Shown here: piece after piece, positions 10,421 through 18,142 of the stretch
Numbering within the stretch: the stretch's first letter is position 1
Layout of the letters: each line of letters begins with the position of its first letter
Source: Lentisphaeria bacterium
GTDB lineage: Bacteria > Verrucomicrobiota > Lentisphaeria > Victivallales > UBA1829
Assembly (NCBI GenBank): GCA_017541665.1
Contig: JAFXYP010000024.1
Coordinates: 1 to 48,288 of the forward strand
DNA length: 48,288 bases
Direction: 5' to 3'
Made by a program: the position numbers and the translations under genes
Notes under the pieces: generated by a model
Database searches by the model: none
What the model saw: the letters and a program-made list of their open reading frames with translations, nothing else
Told to the model about the DNA's origin: nothing

Positions 10421-13006
10421 TCAGTTCGCCTGTACGAGAGGGACGAGCCCTGCCTCCTTATTCGAATCGAGGCGGACGGACATGTCCGCGAGCACGGACG
10501 CCGGAAGGTCGATGGTCCGCGCGACCGGGGGCGCCAGACGGTACCACGGTTCGCCTTTGTAATACAGCCAGACGGGGGATTTTTCCCCGCTGAACCGGGA
10601 GATGTCGTAGCTGACCATGCCGTCGTCGAGGTAGAACGCGCGCAGGGGGACGGCAGGGTAGGAGCGGTCCGACGGTTTCCACGGGAGCACGAAGAACGCG
10701 CCGTCCTGCTGCGGTTCGGTCGTGACGGCCCAGACGCCGCCGACCAGGGAATCCTCGGTGGCCTCCTTCACCTTGTCGCCGACCCAGGAACGGTTCCGCG
10801 GATCGCTGGAGGATGCGCCTTCGTAAATCCATTGGCCGTCCCAGAATTCGATCCAGGAGTGGTTGCCGGAACGGTCCGTCCACTGCGGGCATCCGGTGAA
10901 GCGGGCGGGGATGCCGCAGGCGCGGCAGGCGTTCAGGAGGATGACGGAGAGCCCGGTGCAGGAGGCGTAGGAGGCGGCGATGGACTCCTGTGCGGACTGG
11001 TCGGCTTTCGGGCGCTTCACGGCGTCGTAGGTCACGTTCAGTTCCTTGAAGACATGGTCGTTCAGGTACTTGACGGCGTCGCTCGGCGTCTTCAGTCCGC
11101 GCACGGCCGGCATGAACTTATCATAGAAGAACTTGCGCCACGGGTCGCGCTTCTCGTTCACGCTCCAGTACGGCAGGATGTAGCGCAGGAAGAGGTCCTC
11201 GGAGATCTGGTCCTTCCACGGGATTTCCGAACGCGCCTTCAACGCATAGCGGACGTCCTCCAGCAGGCGGATGGGATTGACTTCTCCATAGTCGCATTCG
11301 GGCATTTCCGCCAGCAGCGCGGCCAGATACGGGCCTTCCGGCGGAGTCATGGCCAGAACCGCGAGGGTGTCGATCTTGTCCTGCGGGATGCGGGAGAGCG
11401 CGCGGTTGAGGCGGGATTCCAGCGTTGTCGAGGTGGCTCCCGCAGGGAGGGCGGAGAGCGCCTTGCGGATCGTGTCAACGGAACCGGAGGCTTTTCTGCC
11501 ATTCTTCCCGGCATCCTTGATGGAGAGCGTGATCGTGTCGCCCTTCTGAATCTTTCCTTTGAGCTTGACGCAGGCGAAAGCGGAGGCCGCGATCACATCG
11601 GCGTCAAACGACTTGGAGACGATTTCCGGCGAGGCCATCACGAATCCGTAGGGCAGGTACACGCCCTGTTCCTTCCACTGGTCTTCCTTCAGCGCGGTCA
11701 ATTTCAGCGTCAGCACACCGCCGTTCCCGTCCAGGGAACGTTCCAGCTTCAGCGTCTGGCCGGGTTTCGGGTCGATGGCCGCGCGCATGGCCGGGTCGCC
11801 GTAAAACGCCACCACATCGCGGTCGTAGAGCAGCCCGAGGGCCTCTTTCTGATCCTCCGAATTCCGGAAGCGGATGCCGCGCAGCGAGGAGGCGGCTTTG
11901 ATCTGGAATGTGTCGTAGTCGGAGGTGTCGAGCGTGATGTGATTCAGGTCGCGTTTCACCAGGTTCTCCACGATCCAGGCGTTCGCGAAATGGAACGATT
12001 CCGTGAAGGAGTAGTAGCCGGGGTAGTCGGTCAGCATCCCCTGCGCCGTCCAGCCCTGCCGCCCGAACCACGTCTCGATCGTGTAGCCCATGAACTGATA
12101 CACGCCGAAGGAATGGATCATGGCCGTGGCCATGCAGGAATCCTGTCCGTGCGGGATGTTGCCGATCAGGCAGTTTCCGGCGGCGCACCAGATCTTCGGC
12201 GTCGTGTCCCTGAGCTCGGTCACGCGGCCGCGGGTGTCGCGTGCGGCGAGCTTCCCGTTGCGGTCGATGAGGTACATGTTCCGGCTGCTGACGTATCCGC
12301 TGGCCCAGTCGTGTTCGGAAGCGTGCCCGGAGGTCATGATGATCTGGAATCCGCCGCCGTTCACGAGCTTGAGGAAATCCTCGGTGAAGTCCCGGTCGAT
12401 CCGCGTGTGCTCGTTGTCGTATTTTCTCGCGGGGTCGGTGATGCGGAGGTTGTTCTCCTGCGTTTCGTCGAAGCTGTAGCAGCGGCGCATGAGGGAGTGG
12501 TGGAATCCGCCGACCATGTCGAGGGCGTCGGTGATGTCGATCGGGCCTTTGAACTCCGCCACACGTTTGATGTCCGCGGCGTTGTACCCGGTCAGGATGC
12601 CCCAGAAGGTATCGCAGTACGGATCGGGAAGGATTTCGCGCGCCATGCGGGAGACTTCCCCCGTGAATGCGCGTCCGGCAAGCTCCTTCGGCGTCACGAA
12701 GCACGTGTAGTACGGGAGCATTTCCCGCAGGTCGGGCAGGACCTCGCGGACGTCCTGCTTGTAGGAGAAGACCTTCGGGGCGAGCGCGGCATGTTTTGTC
12801 TTAAGCGCCTGAACCGCGCCGTCCAGCTCGGGATGGTTCGCCGGCACCACGATCGCATAGCCGACACGGGACTTGTTTCCGGCACTGGAGTCCGTGCGGT
12901 CGATCCGTCTGCCGGATGCGGCCTGAAGCGACGGGATGAACGAGGCCGCGGCGAGGCCGAGGATGACGGGGATGGCGGATAAGGCAAGTACAAGACGTGT
13001 TTTCAT
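10421..13006 (-). CDS. Exported protein with C25-peptidase-like region and transglutaminase domain
   Basis: An 861-residue protein with an N-terminal signal peptide (1-30). Residues about 47-360 resemble the gingipain (C25) caspase-like fold: a hydrophobic strand ending in TSGHASEHDW supplies His228, and a following strand ending in CAAGNC supplies Cys279, the spacing expected for a His-Cys dyad. This is my reading of motifs, not a confirmed match. The C-terminal part has a transglutaminase core with Cys683 (SCTGLS) and His716 (GNHSW); the usual third-residue Asp is replaced by Glu729 (WIYEGA). The enzyme may cut or crosslink protein at the cell surface. It lies 94 nt downstream of the CpsB/Wzc pair on the same strand, so it may share their transcript. 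Confidence 0.8.
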   Translation of the reverse strand: MKTRLVLALSAIPVILGLAAASFIPSLQAASGRRIDRTDSSAGNKSRVGYAIVVPANHPELDGAVQALKTKHAALAPKVFSYKQDVREVLPDLREMLPYYTCFVTPKELAGRAFTGEVSRMAREILPDPYCDTFWGILTGYNAADIKRVAEFKGPIDITDALDMVGGFHHSLMRRCYSFDETQENNLRITDPARKYDNEHTRIDRDFTEDFLKLVNGGGFQIIMTSGHASEHDWASGYVSSRNMYLIDRNGKLAARDTRGRVTELRDTTPKIWCAAGNCLIGNIPHGQDSCMATAMIHSFGVYQFMGYTIETWFGRQGWTAQGMLTDYPGYYSFTESFHFANAWIVENLVKRDLNHITLDTSDYDTFQIKAASSLRGIRFRNSEDQKEALGLLYDRDVVAFYGDPAMRAAIDPKPGQTLKLERSLDGNGGVLTLKLTALKEDQWKEQGVYLPYGFVMASPEIVSKSFDADVIAASAFACVKLKGKIQKGDTITLSIKDAGKNGRKASGSVDTIRKALSALPAGATSTTLESRLNRALSRIPQDKIDTLAVLAMTPPEGPYLAALLAEMPECDYGEVNPIRLLEDVRYALKARSEIPWKDQISEDLFLRYILPYWSVNEKRDPWRKFFYDKFMPAVRGLKTPSDAVKYLNDHVFKELNVTYDAVKRPKADQSAQESIAASYASCTGLSVILLNACRACGIPARFTGCPQWTDRSGNHSWIEFWDGQWIYEGASSSDPRNRSWVGDKVKEATEDSLVGGVWAVTTEPQQDGAFFVLPWKPSDRSYPAVPLRAFYLDDGMVSYDISRFSGEKSPVWLYYKGEPWYRLAPPVARTIDLPASVLADMSVRLDSNKEAGLVPLVQAN

Positions 13007-13100
13007 GTGGCAGGGGACTCCATGTGAAAAAACGGGTGGATTTCCCGCTGCGGAGCATACTCGGGAAAGACGCCGTATGTGTTAAACAACTGTGAAAAGG

Positions 13101-13904
13101 TCAATCCTCATCCTCGTCGCGGCGGTGGCCGAGGAAGAACCGGTACATGGCGCGGAGGAAAGGATTTTTCGGGAGCTCGTCGTCGTAGTCGTCGCTGACG
13201 ACCGGGATTTCAAGCGGCATCTGGTTTGCGAGAAGGCGTTTCGGATTCTCCTCGAAAAGGATGTTCGCAGTCTCCTCGCCGTAGTTTTCCGTGATGAATT
13301 CCCTGCATTCGGTCTGGCGGAACGCGCGTGACGTGGAGTGGGCATCAGAGGCGATGTAGTGGCACAGGCCGTGGTCCAGCAGCGCGATCGAGAACTTCTG
13401 GCAGCCGCGTCCGAAGTCGCCCAGAATTGAGGCCGCCGTGAGCTGCATCGTGTAACCGGTGTTATAGATGTGCCGCACCTGTTCCCAGCTCTGGAAAAGG
13501 CGTTCCGGGTGCGCGCAGATCGGGTGGAACCCGGCGGAATGCGTGGAGCGGCTGATGGCGTCGACGGAGGAGTCCATGCGGCTTCTCACGAAGTCGATGA
13601 GCATAAAAGAAGTGCCTGCGAGCCCGACGCCGTTTTCGTCGACCTGGAAAAGCTGGGGCAGGTTGTATTCGAGTCCGCGGAGAAGCTTGATGCCGTATTC
13701 CGCGGCCGTCGCTTCGGTCGCCGCGCGGATTTCATCCATGCGTTTGATCTGGTCTCCGGCGGGCTGTTTTCCATGCGGGGTGCAGATGATCGTGTCGATG
13801 CCGTCGGCCCGGGCGAGTTCGAGCATCCTGACGGTCTCGTCAAGATCGGGCGAACCGTCGTCGCCCGGCACGTTCGGCAGGATATGGCAATGGATGTCAA
13901 TCAT
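13101..13904 (-). CDS. CpsB/YwqE-type PHP-domain tyrosine phosphatase
   Basis: A 267-residue cytoplasmic protein of the polymerase-and-histidinol-phosphatase fold. It opens with the metal-binding motif DIHCHILP (His5, His7) and has later conserved His residues in CTPHGK and the ICAHPER segment. In Gram-positive capsule loci these manganese enzymes dephosphorylate the BY-kinase. Here the gene starts 30 nt after the BY-kinase stop, so its substrate is almost certainly the Tyr-rich tail of that kinase. The C-terminal end is acidic (DEDED). The pair sets polymer length or secretion in the known systems. Confidence 0.9.
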   Translation of the reverse strand: MIDIHCHILPNVPGDDGSPDLDETVRMLELARADGIDTIICTPHGKQPAGDQIKRMDEIRAATEATAAEYGIKLLRGLEYNLPQLFQVDENGVGLAGTSFMLIDFVRSRMDSSVDAISRSTHSAGFHPICAHPERLFQSWEQVRHIYNTGYTMQLTAASILGDFGRGCQKFSIALLDHGLCHYIASDAHSTSRAFRQTECREFITENYGEETANILFEENPKRLLANQMPLEIPVVSDDYDDELPKNPFLRAMYRFFLGHRRDEDED

Positions 13905-13934
13905 GGTTGCAGCTCAGAACGGTTCAGGCCTGTC

Positions 13935-15599
13935 TTATTTCTTTTCCCCGGCATCGGCGGATTCCGCATCGTCGGGTACCGTCGGCGACATAAGGGCGAT
14001 AGAGCTTTCTTCCTTGGTGAGAACGGGTTCCGGTCCCTTGCTCTTTTTCTTTTTCGACCTGTGGCTGTAGCCGTAGCCATAACCGTAGCCGTACCCGTAG
14101 CCATACCCATAGCCGTACCCGTAGCCGCCGTATTTTTTGCCGTAACCGTAGCCGTAACCGTAGCCATAACCGTAGCCATAGCCGTAGCCGTACGCGCCGG
14201 AGGACTGTGCGAACTGGTTCAGGATGATGCCGGAAATATTGAGCTTGAGTTCCTTCAGACGGTTGGTCAGGACCTTCAGGGATCCGAGCGAGGTCTTGCG
14301 GGCATTGACGACGACGATGATGTCGTCGACCAGCTTGCCCAGAACAAGTGCATCCGCCAGGATGGTCGCAGGCGGCGTGTCGATGATGATATAGTCGTAT
14401 TCCTTGGCTTTTTCCTCCACGAATCCGCTGTCGGCAAAAACTTCGATGAGGCGGAGCGGGTTCGGCGGGATCGGGCCGGGCGGGATTACGTCGAGCTTGG
14501 TGCCGTTGATGTTACGGGAGACCACCTCGTCGAACGTCTTCTTGCCGACGATGTAGTCGACCAGTCCGACGGAGTGCGCAAGGCCGAAATAGTCCGCAGA
14601 GTCGCCCTTGCGGATGTCGGCGTGGATCATGAGCACTTTTTTGTCCTTTTCCGCGAGAAGGAGGGAAAGATAGCTGGAGAGGAGCGTCTTGCCTTCGTTC
14701 GGGGTGGAACTGGTGACCATGATGACGTGGGCGGACTCCTTCTTCGGACGGGAATACTGGAGGTTGGTCAGGAGGATCTGGAAATCTTCGTAGAAGCTGT
14801 TGAAGTTGTACGTGGTCTTGTCGTTCAGCGCCACGTTCATTTTTTTGTCGTTGCGGTAGGCTTTGCGGCGTTTCAGTCGGACCATGGTGCCGAGCAGAGG
14901 GATCTGGAGCTCCTTGGTGATCTGGTCGGTGGACGTGATATGGTCGCGCAGCATGGCATAAAGCGTGAGGAGACCGAAAAGGAACGCGCTGGAGAAAATG
15001 AAGGCGACGCCTGCTTTGAAGAGGGCCCGGTTGTTGACGGGCCTTTCCTGCGCCTGCGGGACGTCGATGTTTCTGAGTTTGGAGATGCCGAGCTGGGTTT
15101 TGATCGTGTCGAGGAAGACCTCGTTTGTCACTGTGGCGGCAGCCAGAGCCATTTCCTTGGACTCGGAGAAGAACGAGCAGTCGATGAAGTGCGTTTTGCG
15201 GCTGAGTGTGATCTGTCTTTTGTAGGGGATTTCCTCAAGCGTCAGTTCTGGGTATTCCAGGTTAAGCTGCGTATCTACGCGGTCCTTCACATACCGGCTG
15301 TCCAGAATTTTTTCATAGTCGTTCAGCATCTTGTCTGCCACGATGAGCTCGCGATCGATCATGTTTGCCGTCTGGAGCGCAGTGTTGAGCTGAGTCGTCG
15401 ATGTGACAGCGTCGTCCGAGCTGCCGGCATAGTCCCAGGCGAAAAGACTGAAATCCACACGGTAGATCGGTTTGGCGATATATCTGAAATAAACGAACGT
15501 CAGGGCGGCACAGAAGAGACCGAATGCCATCACGTACTGGTAGCGTCTCCTGAAAATATTCCACAAGAACGGGAAATCGACATCACTTGGTTTGCGCAT
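13935..15599 (-). CDS. Wzc-like chain-length determinant/BY-kinase with Tyr-Gly tail
   Basis: A 554-residue inner-membrane protein. A Wzz-type region lies between two transmembrane segments (about 21-41 and 196-217). The cytoplasmic kinase follows, with Walker A TSSTPNEGKT (296-305), Walker A' VLMIHADIRKG (322-332) and Walker B IIIDTPP (404-410). The first Asp of Walker A' is replaced by His326. Residues 470-511 form a Tyr-Gly tract with 20 tyrosines, the expected autophosphorylation cluster, followed by a Lys-rich stretch and an acidic end. Start: ATG at 15599, GGAAGG site 10 nt away, strong promoter upstream. It forms an operon with the CpsB phosphatase. No polymer synthesis genes adjoin it, so the regulated polysaccharide must be encoded elsewhere. 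Confidence 0.92.
   Translation of the reverse strand: MRKPSDVDFPFLWNIFRRRYQYVMAFGLFCAALTFVYFRYIAKPIYRVDFSLFAWDYAGSSDDAVTSTTQLNTALQTANMIDRELIVADKMLNDYEKILDSRYVKDRVDTQLNLEYPELTLEEIPYKRQITLSRKTHFIDCSFFSESKEMALAAATVTNEVFLDTIKTQLGISKLRNIDVPQAQERPVNNRALFKAGVAFIFSSAFLFGLLTLYAMLRDHITSTDQITKELQIPLLGTMVRLKRRKAYRNDKKMNVALNDKTTYNFNSFYEDFQILLTNLQYSRPKKESAHVIMVTSSTPNEGKTLLSSYLSLLLAEKDKKVLMIHADIRKGDSADYFGLAHSVGLVDYIVGKKTFDEVVSRNINGTKLDVIPPGPIPPNPLRLIEVFADSGFVEEKAKEYDYIIIDTPPATILADALVLGKLVDDIIVVVNARKTSLGSLKVLTNRLKELKLNISGIILNQFAQSSGAYGYGYGYGYGYGYGYGYGKKYGGYGYGYGYGYGYGYGYGYGYSHRSKKKKSKGPEPVLTKEESSIALMSPTVPDDAESADAGEKK
14067..14192 (-). repeat. Tandem Tyr-Gly codon tract in the BY-kinase tail
   Basis: A 126-bp tract of 6-bp Tyr-Gly units: nine Tyr-Gly repeats, a KKYGG interruption, then ten more tyrosines. 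Both Tyr codons and several Gly codons are mixed, so the DNA is not a perfect tandem repeat. Confidence 0.9.
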
Positions 15600-15649
15600 T
15601 GATAAAAAACCTTCCGGTTAGTTTTTTGTCATGAAAAAAAGTGTTTTAT

Positions 15650-15677
15650 AATATAATGCAAAAAAGCTCTTTTTCAA
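15650..15677 (-). promoter_or_regulatory. Promoter of the BY-kinase operon
   Basis: On the minus strand, -35 TTGAAA (15672-15677), 16-nt spacer, -10 TATATT (15650-15655), about 50 nt before the ATG. Confidence 0.75.
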
Positions 15678-15745
15678 AAAAGAACGGCATATTTTCAGAA
15701 AAAAAGGCCAAATGCCCGATGAAATAAAACGTTTTTAGTGATTTG

Positions 15746-15767
15746 CCGGAAGCCTTCATGCTTCCGG
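15746..15767 (-). terminator. Hairpin at the end of the zinc-ribbon gene
   Basis: A perfect 8-bp stem (15746-15753 with 15760-15767) with a 6-nt loop overlaps the stop codon of the zinc-ribbon gene. No T run follows directly, so termination here is possible but uncertain. Confidence 0.35.
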
Positions 15768-16460
15768 GTCGTACAAGAAGAAGGAACAGTTGTCGCAGTG
15801 GACCAGTTCGCCGTTTTTCGCCTGCAGCGTGGTCTGCGGGGAGTTTTTCATGTTGCAGTTCGAACAGCTTCCGTTTCGGAGTGCGCCGACGGGGGTTCCT
15901 TTCCCCGTGGCAAGCATCCTGCGATAGGGAGCCAGAATCTTCTGCGGGACGTTGTTTGCGTATTCCGCCGAGAGCTTTTCCTTTTCCGCGATCTCCCTGA
16001 TAACCGTCTCCTTGAGGGAATCCAGCTCGCGGACTTCGGTCTGGACGGTCCGCCCCGTCGCCTTGTAGGTGCGTTCCGCTTTTGCGAGGAGCTTTCCGGC
16101 GGTCTCCTGTTCGTCCATGAGCTCGATTTCGCGCGTTTCGGAGTCGGAGATGTTTTTCTTCGCGGTTTCGATCTCGGCGAGGATGGCGTTGTATTCGTTG
16201 ATTTTCTTGATGGAGGACGACTTGATCTTCAAGGCCTGGAGCTTGTCCTGTGCGGCCTGCGTGGCGGCAGCCTGCTGCTTGGCGGCCTGTTCCACCTTCA
16301 GTTTGTTCTGCTTCGCTTTTTCCAGCCCTTTCCGCACGACATCGAACTCCGCGACGAGAGCGGCGCGTTCATGCGGGATGGACGCGAGTCGGGTCTTCAG
16401 TTCGCGGATGCGCAGATCTTCCGCCTGGAGGACCAGAAGGTCCTTGATTTCCTGTTTCAT
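15756..16460 (-). CDS. C4-type zinc-ribbon protein with long coiled coil
   Basis: A 234-residue cytoplasmic protein. Residues 1 to about 170 form a charged antiparallel coiled coil like the CT398/DUF164 family. The C-terminal ribbon has Cys199, Cys202, Cys222 and Cys225, enough for one zinc. The family is widespread in PVC bacteria, and the chlamydial member CT398 was reported to interact with sigma-54 and transport proteins. Whether that applies here is unknown. ATG at 16458-16460 with an AGGAG site 9 nt away and its own promoter (16491-16518). It is transcribed divergently from the secretin operon. Confidence 0.88.
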   Translation of the reverse strand: MKQEIKDLLVLQAEDLRIRELKTRLASIPHERAALVAEFDVVRKGLEKAKQNKLKVEQAAKQQAAATQAAQDKLQALKIKSSSIKKINEYNAILAEIETAKKNISDSETREIELMDEQETAGKLLAKAERTYKATGRTVQTEVRELDSLKETVIREIAEKEKLSAEYANNVPQKILAPYRRMLATGKGTPVGALRNGSCSNCNMKNSPQTTLQAKNGELVHCDNCSFFLYDPEA

Positions 16461-16490
16461 GGTGCAGTCTCCTGATGATTGCTTTTTGGT

Positions 16491-16518
16491 AATATAGCCG
16501 CCCTTTTTCCAACATCAA
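16491..16518 (-). promoter_or_regulatory. Promoter of the zinc-ribbon gene
   Basis: On the minus strand, -35 TTGATG (16513-16518), 16-nt spacer, -10 TATATT (16491-16496), about 30 nt before the ATG. Confidence 0.7.
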
Positions 16519-16576
16519 GCGAAAAAAAGGAAAACTTTCGGCTTTTTTTCCTCCGCGCGCAAGAAGTTTCGCATGG

Positions 16577-16604
16577 TTGAAAATACCGGGATCCGCGGTA
16601 TATT
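16577..16604 (+). promoter_or_regulatory. Promoter of the secretin-like operon
   Basis: On the plus strand, -35 TTGAAA (16577-16582), 16-nt spacer, -10 TATATT (16599-16604), about 60 nt before the first ATG. Confidence 0.75.
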
Positions 16605-16663
16605 AACGGTATGCGGATTCCCGTCGGAATCGCTGCATCAACACAAGTCAAAAGGAGGGAACC

Positions 16664-18142
16664 ATGCTCAAACTCGCCCGGTGCGTCCCGCTGTTTGCGC
16701 TCGCCGCTCTTTCTCCGGCCTTGTCCGGACAGACCGCGGCCCGCGAAGCGGACGACGCCTCAACCCAGACCCTGCGGTTCGTGCAGGACGACGCCCAGGA
16801 CTACATGGTGTCGAAGATCTACCGCCTGAAATACATTCAGGCCAACGACATCACGCCGTTCGTGATGGGCATCGTGATGCGCTACAACATGAACTCCACC
16901 GTGAGCTGCGTGGAGTACGGCGCCGACAACGCCCAGATGCTGACCGTGACCTGTCCCGTCGACATGATGCCGTACGTGGACGACTTCATCGCGAAGGCCG
17001 ACCGCGACGTCCGGCTCGACGGAAAGGTTCCCGGCGACATCGTGAAGGGGACCGGCATCACGCGCGCCGTCTACCGCCCGAAATACCGCTCCGGGCAGGC
17101 TCTCCTCGACGTGCTCGTCGATTCCGTGATCGGCGAGGGCGTCTACAGCAGCGTGTACGCCTGGGACCGCAATTCCAACCAGATCTACTGGAAGGACAAC
17201 AGCTCGAACACGCAGTACGTGTACCAGTTCCTCGGCTACCTGGACCGCCCCGCGCCGCAGATCACGCTCGAATTCCAGCTCTACGAAGTGCGCGAAAGCA
17301 CGTTCCGCGACCTCGGGATCGAGTATCTGGCGTGGAAGAACGGGCCCGGCATGAACATCTTCCAGGTCGGATTCGACGTCATCAACGTGACCTCCGCCGG
17401 AACCGCCGCGTTGAACACGATCACCGGGCCGGTCGGCGGATTCCTGGCCGCGCCCCAGTTCGACGCGAGCTTCATCCGGCTCCTGGCGCAGCGGGGCGAC
17501 GCGAAGATCGCGGACACCGCCGTGCTGACCGTGGCGAACTCCGACACGGAAAGCTATTCCCTGCAGTTCAATCCGCAGCTCCAGAACATCGTGAAGAGCG
17601 ACAACGACGCCATGAGCGTAATCGGCGACCACCTCGAACTCCCGGAAGGCTTCTCGCAGGTCTTCCTGCAGGTGGACAGCCCGCTCGTCAATCTCCACTA
17701 CGGCGAGTCCCAGGCCGGATACCCCGCGAGCGAGGCGTTCTCCGTGAACAACTACGAGCCCGGCGTGTATGCGGACATGAACGGTACGCTGTTCTTCGGT
17801 TACACGGTGCAGACGGCGAACGCGGTCGAGCGCGCGGGCGACGGCACCGAGCTGATTGAAACGAGCGAGATCGCGAGCGATGCCCTGATCCCGCTCAATG
17901 AGGAAGTCGTGCTCGGCCAGTGGGACAAGGAGCAGGACGTGGAGCAGACCATCGGCATCCCGTGGCTCTGCCGCATCCCGTACCTCAAATATCTTTTCAG
18001 CACCGTTACGACCAGCCGCGAATCGACGCGTGTGTACCTGACCGTGACGGCGCGGATGCTGGACACCGCGCATCCGCAGACGCTCGACTTCGAGTCCGGC
18101 GAACTGAAAAAAGTCCAAAAGGCGGAAGGAGCCATGCAATGA
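16664..18142 (+). CDS. Secretin-like outer-membrane protein, copy 1
   Basis: A 492-residue exported protein with a signal peptide (1-22). Residues about 50-110 and 133-195 look like secretin N-type ring domains, the latter passing into the strand PAPQITLEFQLYEV that begins the secretin core. The C-terminal signature is present in modified form at 413-466: a VVLGQW strand, then IGIPWLCRIPYLKYLF and a VYLTVTARM strand, matching the GspD/PilQ pattern. The protein is shorter than typical GspD (about 650 residues). ATG at 16664 follows AAAGGAGG at a good distance. It overlaps the next secretin gene by 4 nt. No ATPase, platform protein or pseudopilin gene adjoins it, so the substrate is unknown. 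Confidence 0.82.
   Translation: MLKLARCVPLFALAALSPALSGQTAAREADDASTQTLRFVQDDAQDYMVSKIYRLKYIQANDITPFVMGIVMRYNMNSTVSCVEYGADNAQMLTVTCPVDMMPYVDDFIAKADRDVRLDGKVPGDIVKGTGITRAVYRPKYRSGQALLDVLVDSVIGEGVYSSVYAWDRNSNQIYWKDNSSNTQYVYQFLGYLDRPAPQITLEFQLYEVRESTFRDLGIEYLAWKNGPGMNIFQVGFDVINVTSAGTAALNTITGPVGGFLAAPQFDASFIRLLAQRGDAKIADTAVLTVANSDTESYSLQFNPQLQNIVKSDNDAMSVIGDHLELPEGFSQVFLQVDSPLVNLHYGESQAGYPASEAFSVNNYEPGVYADMNGTLFFGYTVQTANAVERAGDGTELIETSEIASDALIPLNEEVVLGQWDKEQDVEQTIGIPWLCRIPYLKYLFSTVTTSRESTRVYLTVTARMLDTAHPQTLDFESGELKKVQKAEGAMQ

Noticed and set aside
13040..13100. A TTGACC sequence upstream of the C25/transglutaminase gene as a promoter
   Set aside because: The matching -10 at 16-17 nt is poor, and the site overlaps the end of the CpsB-type gene; co-transcription with that gene explains expression equally well.
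14067..14192. Tyr-Gly tract considered as a CRISPR-like or microsatellite array
   Set aside because: The 6-bp units vary in codon choice and lie in frame at the end of a BY-kinase; there are no spacers.
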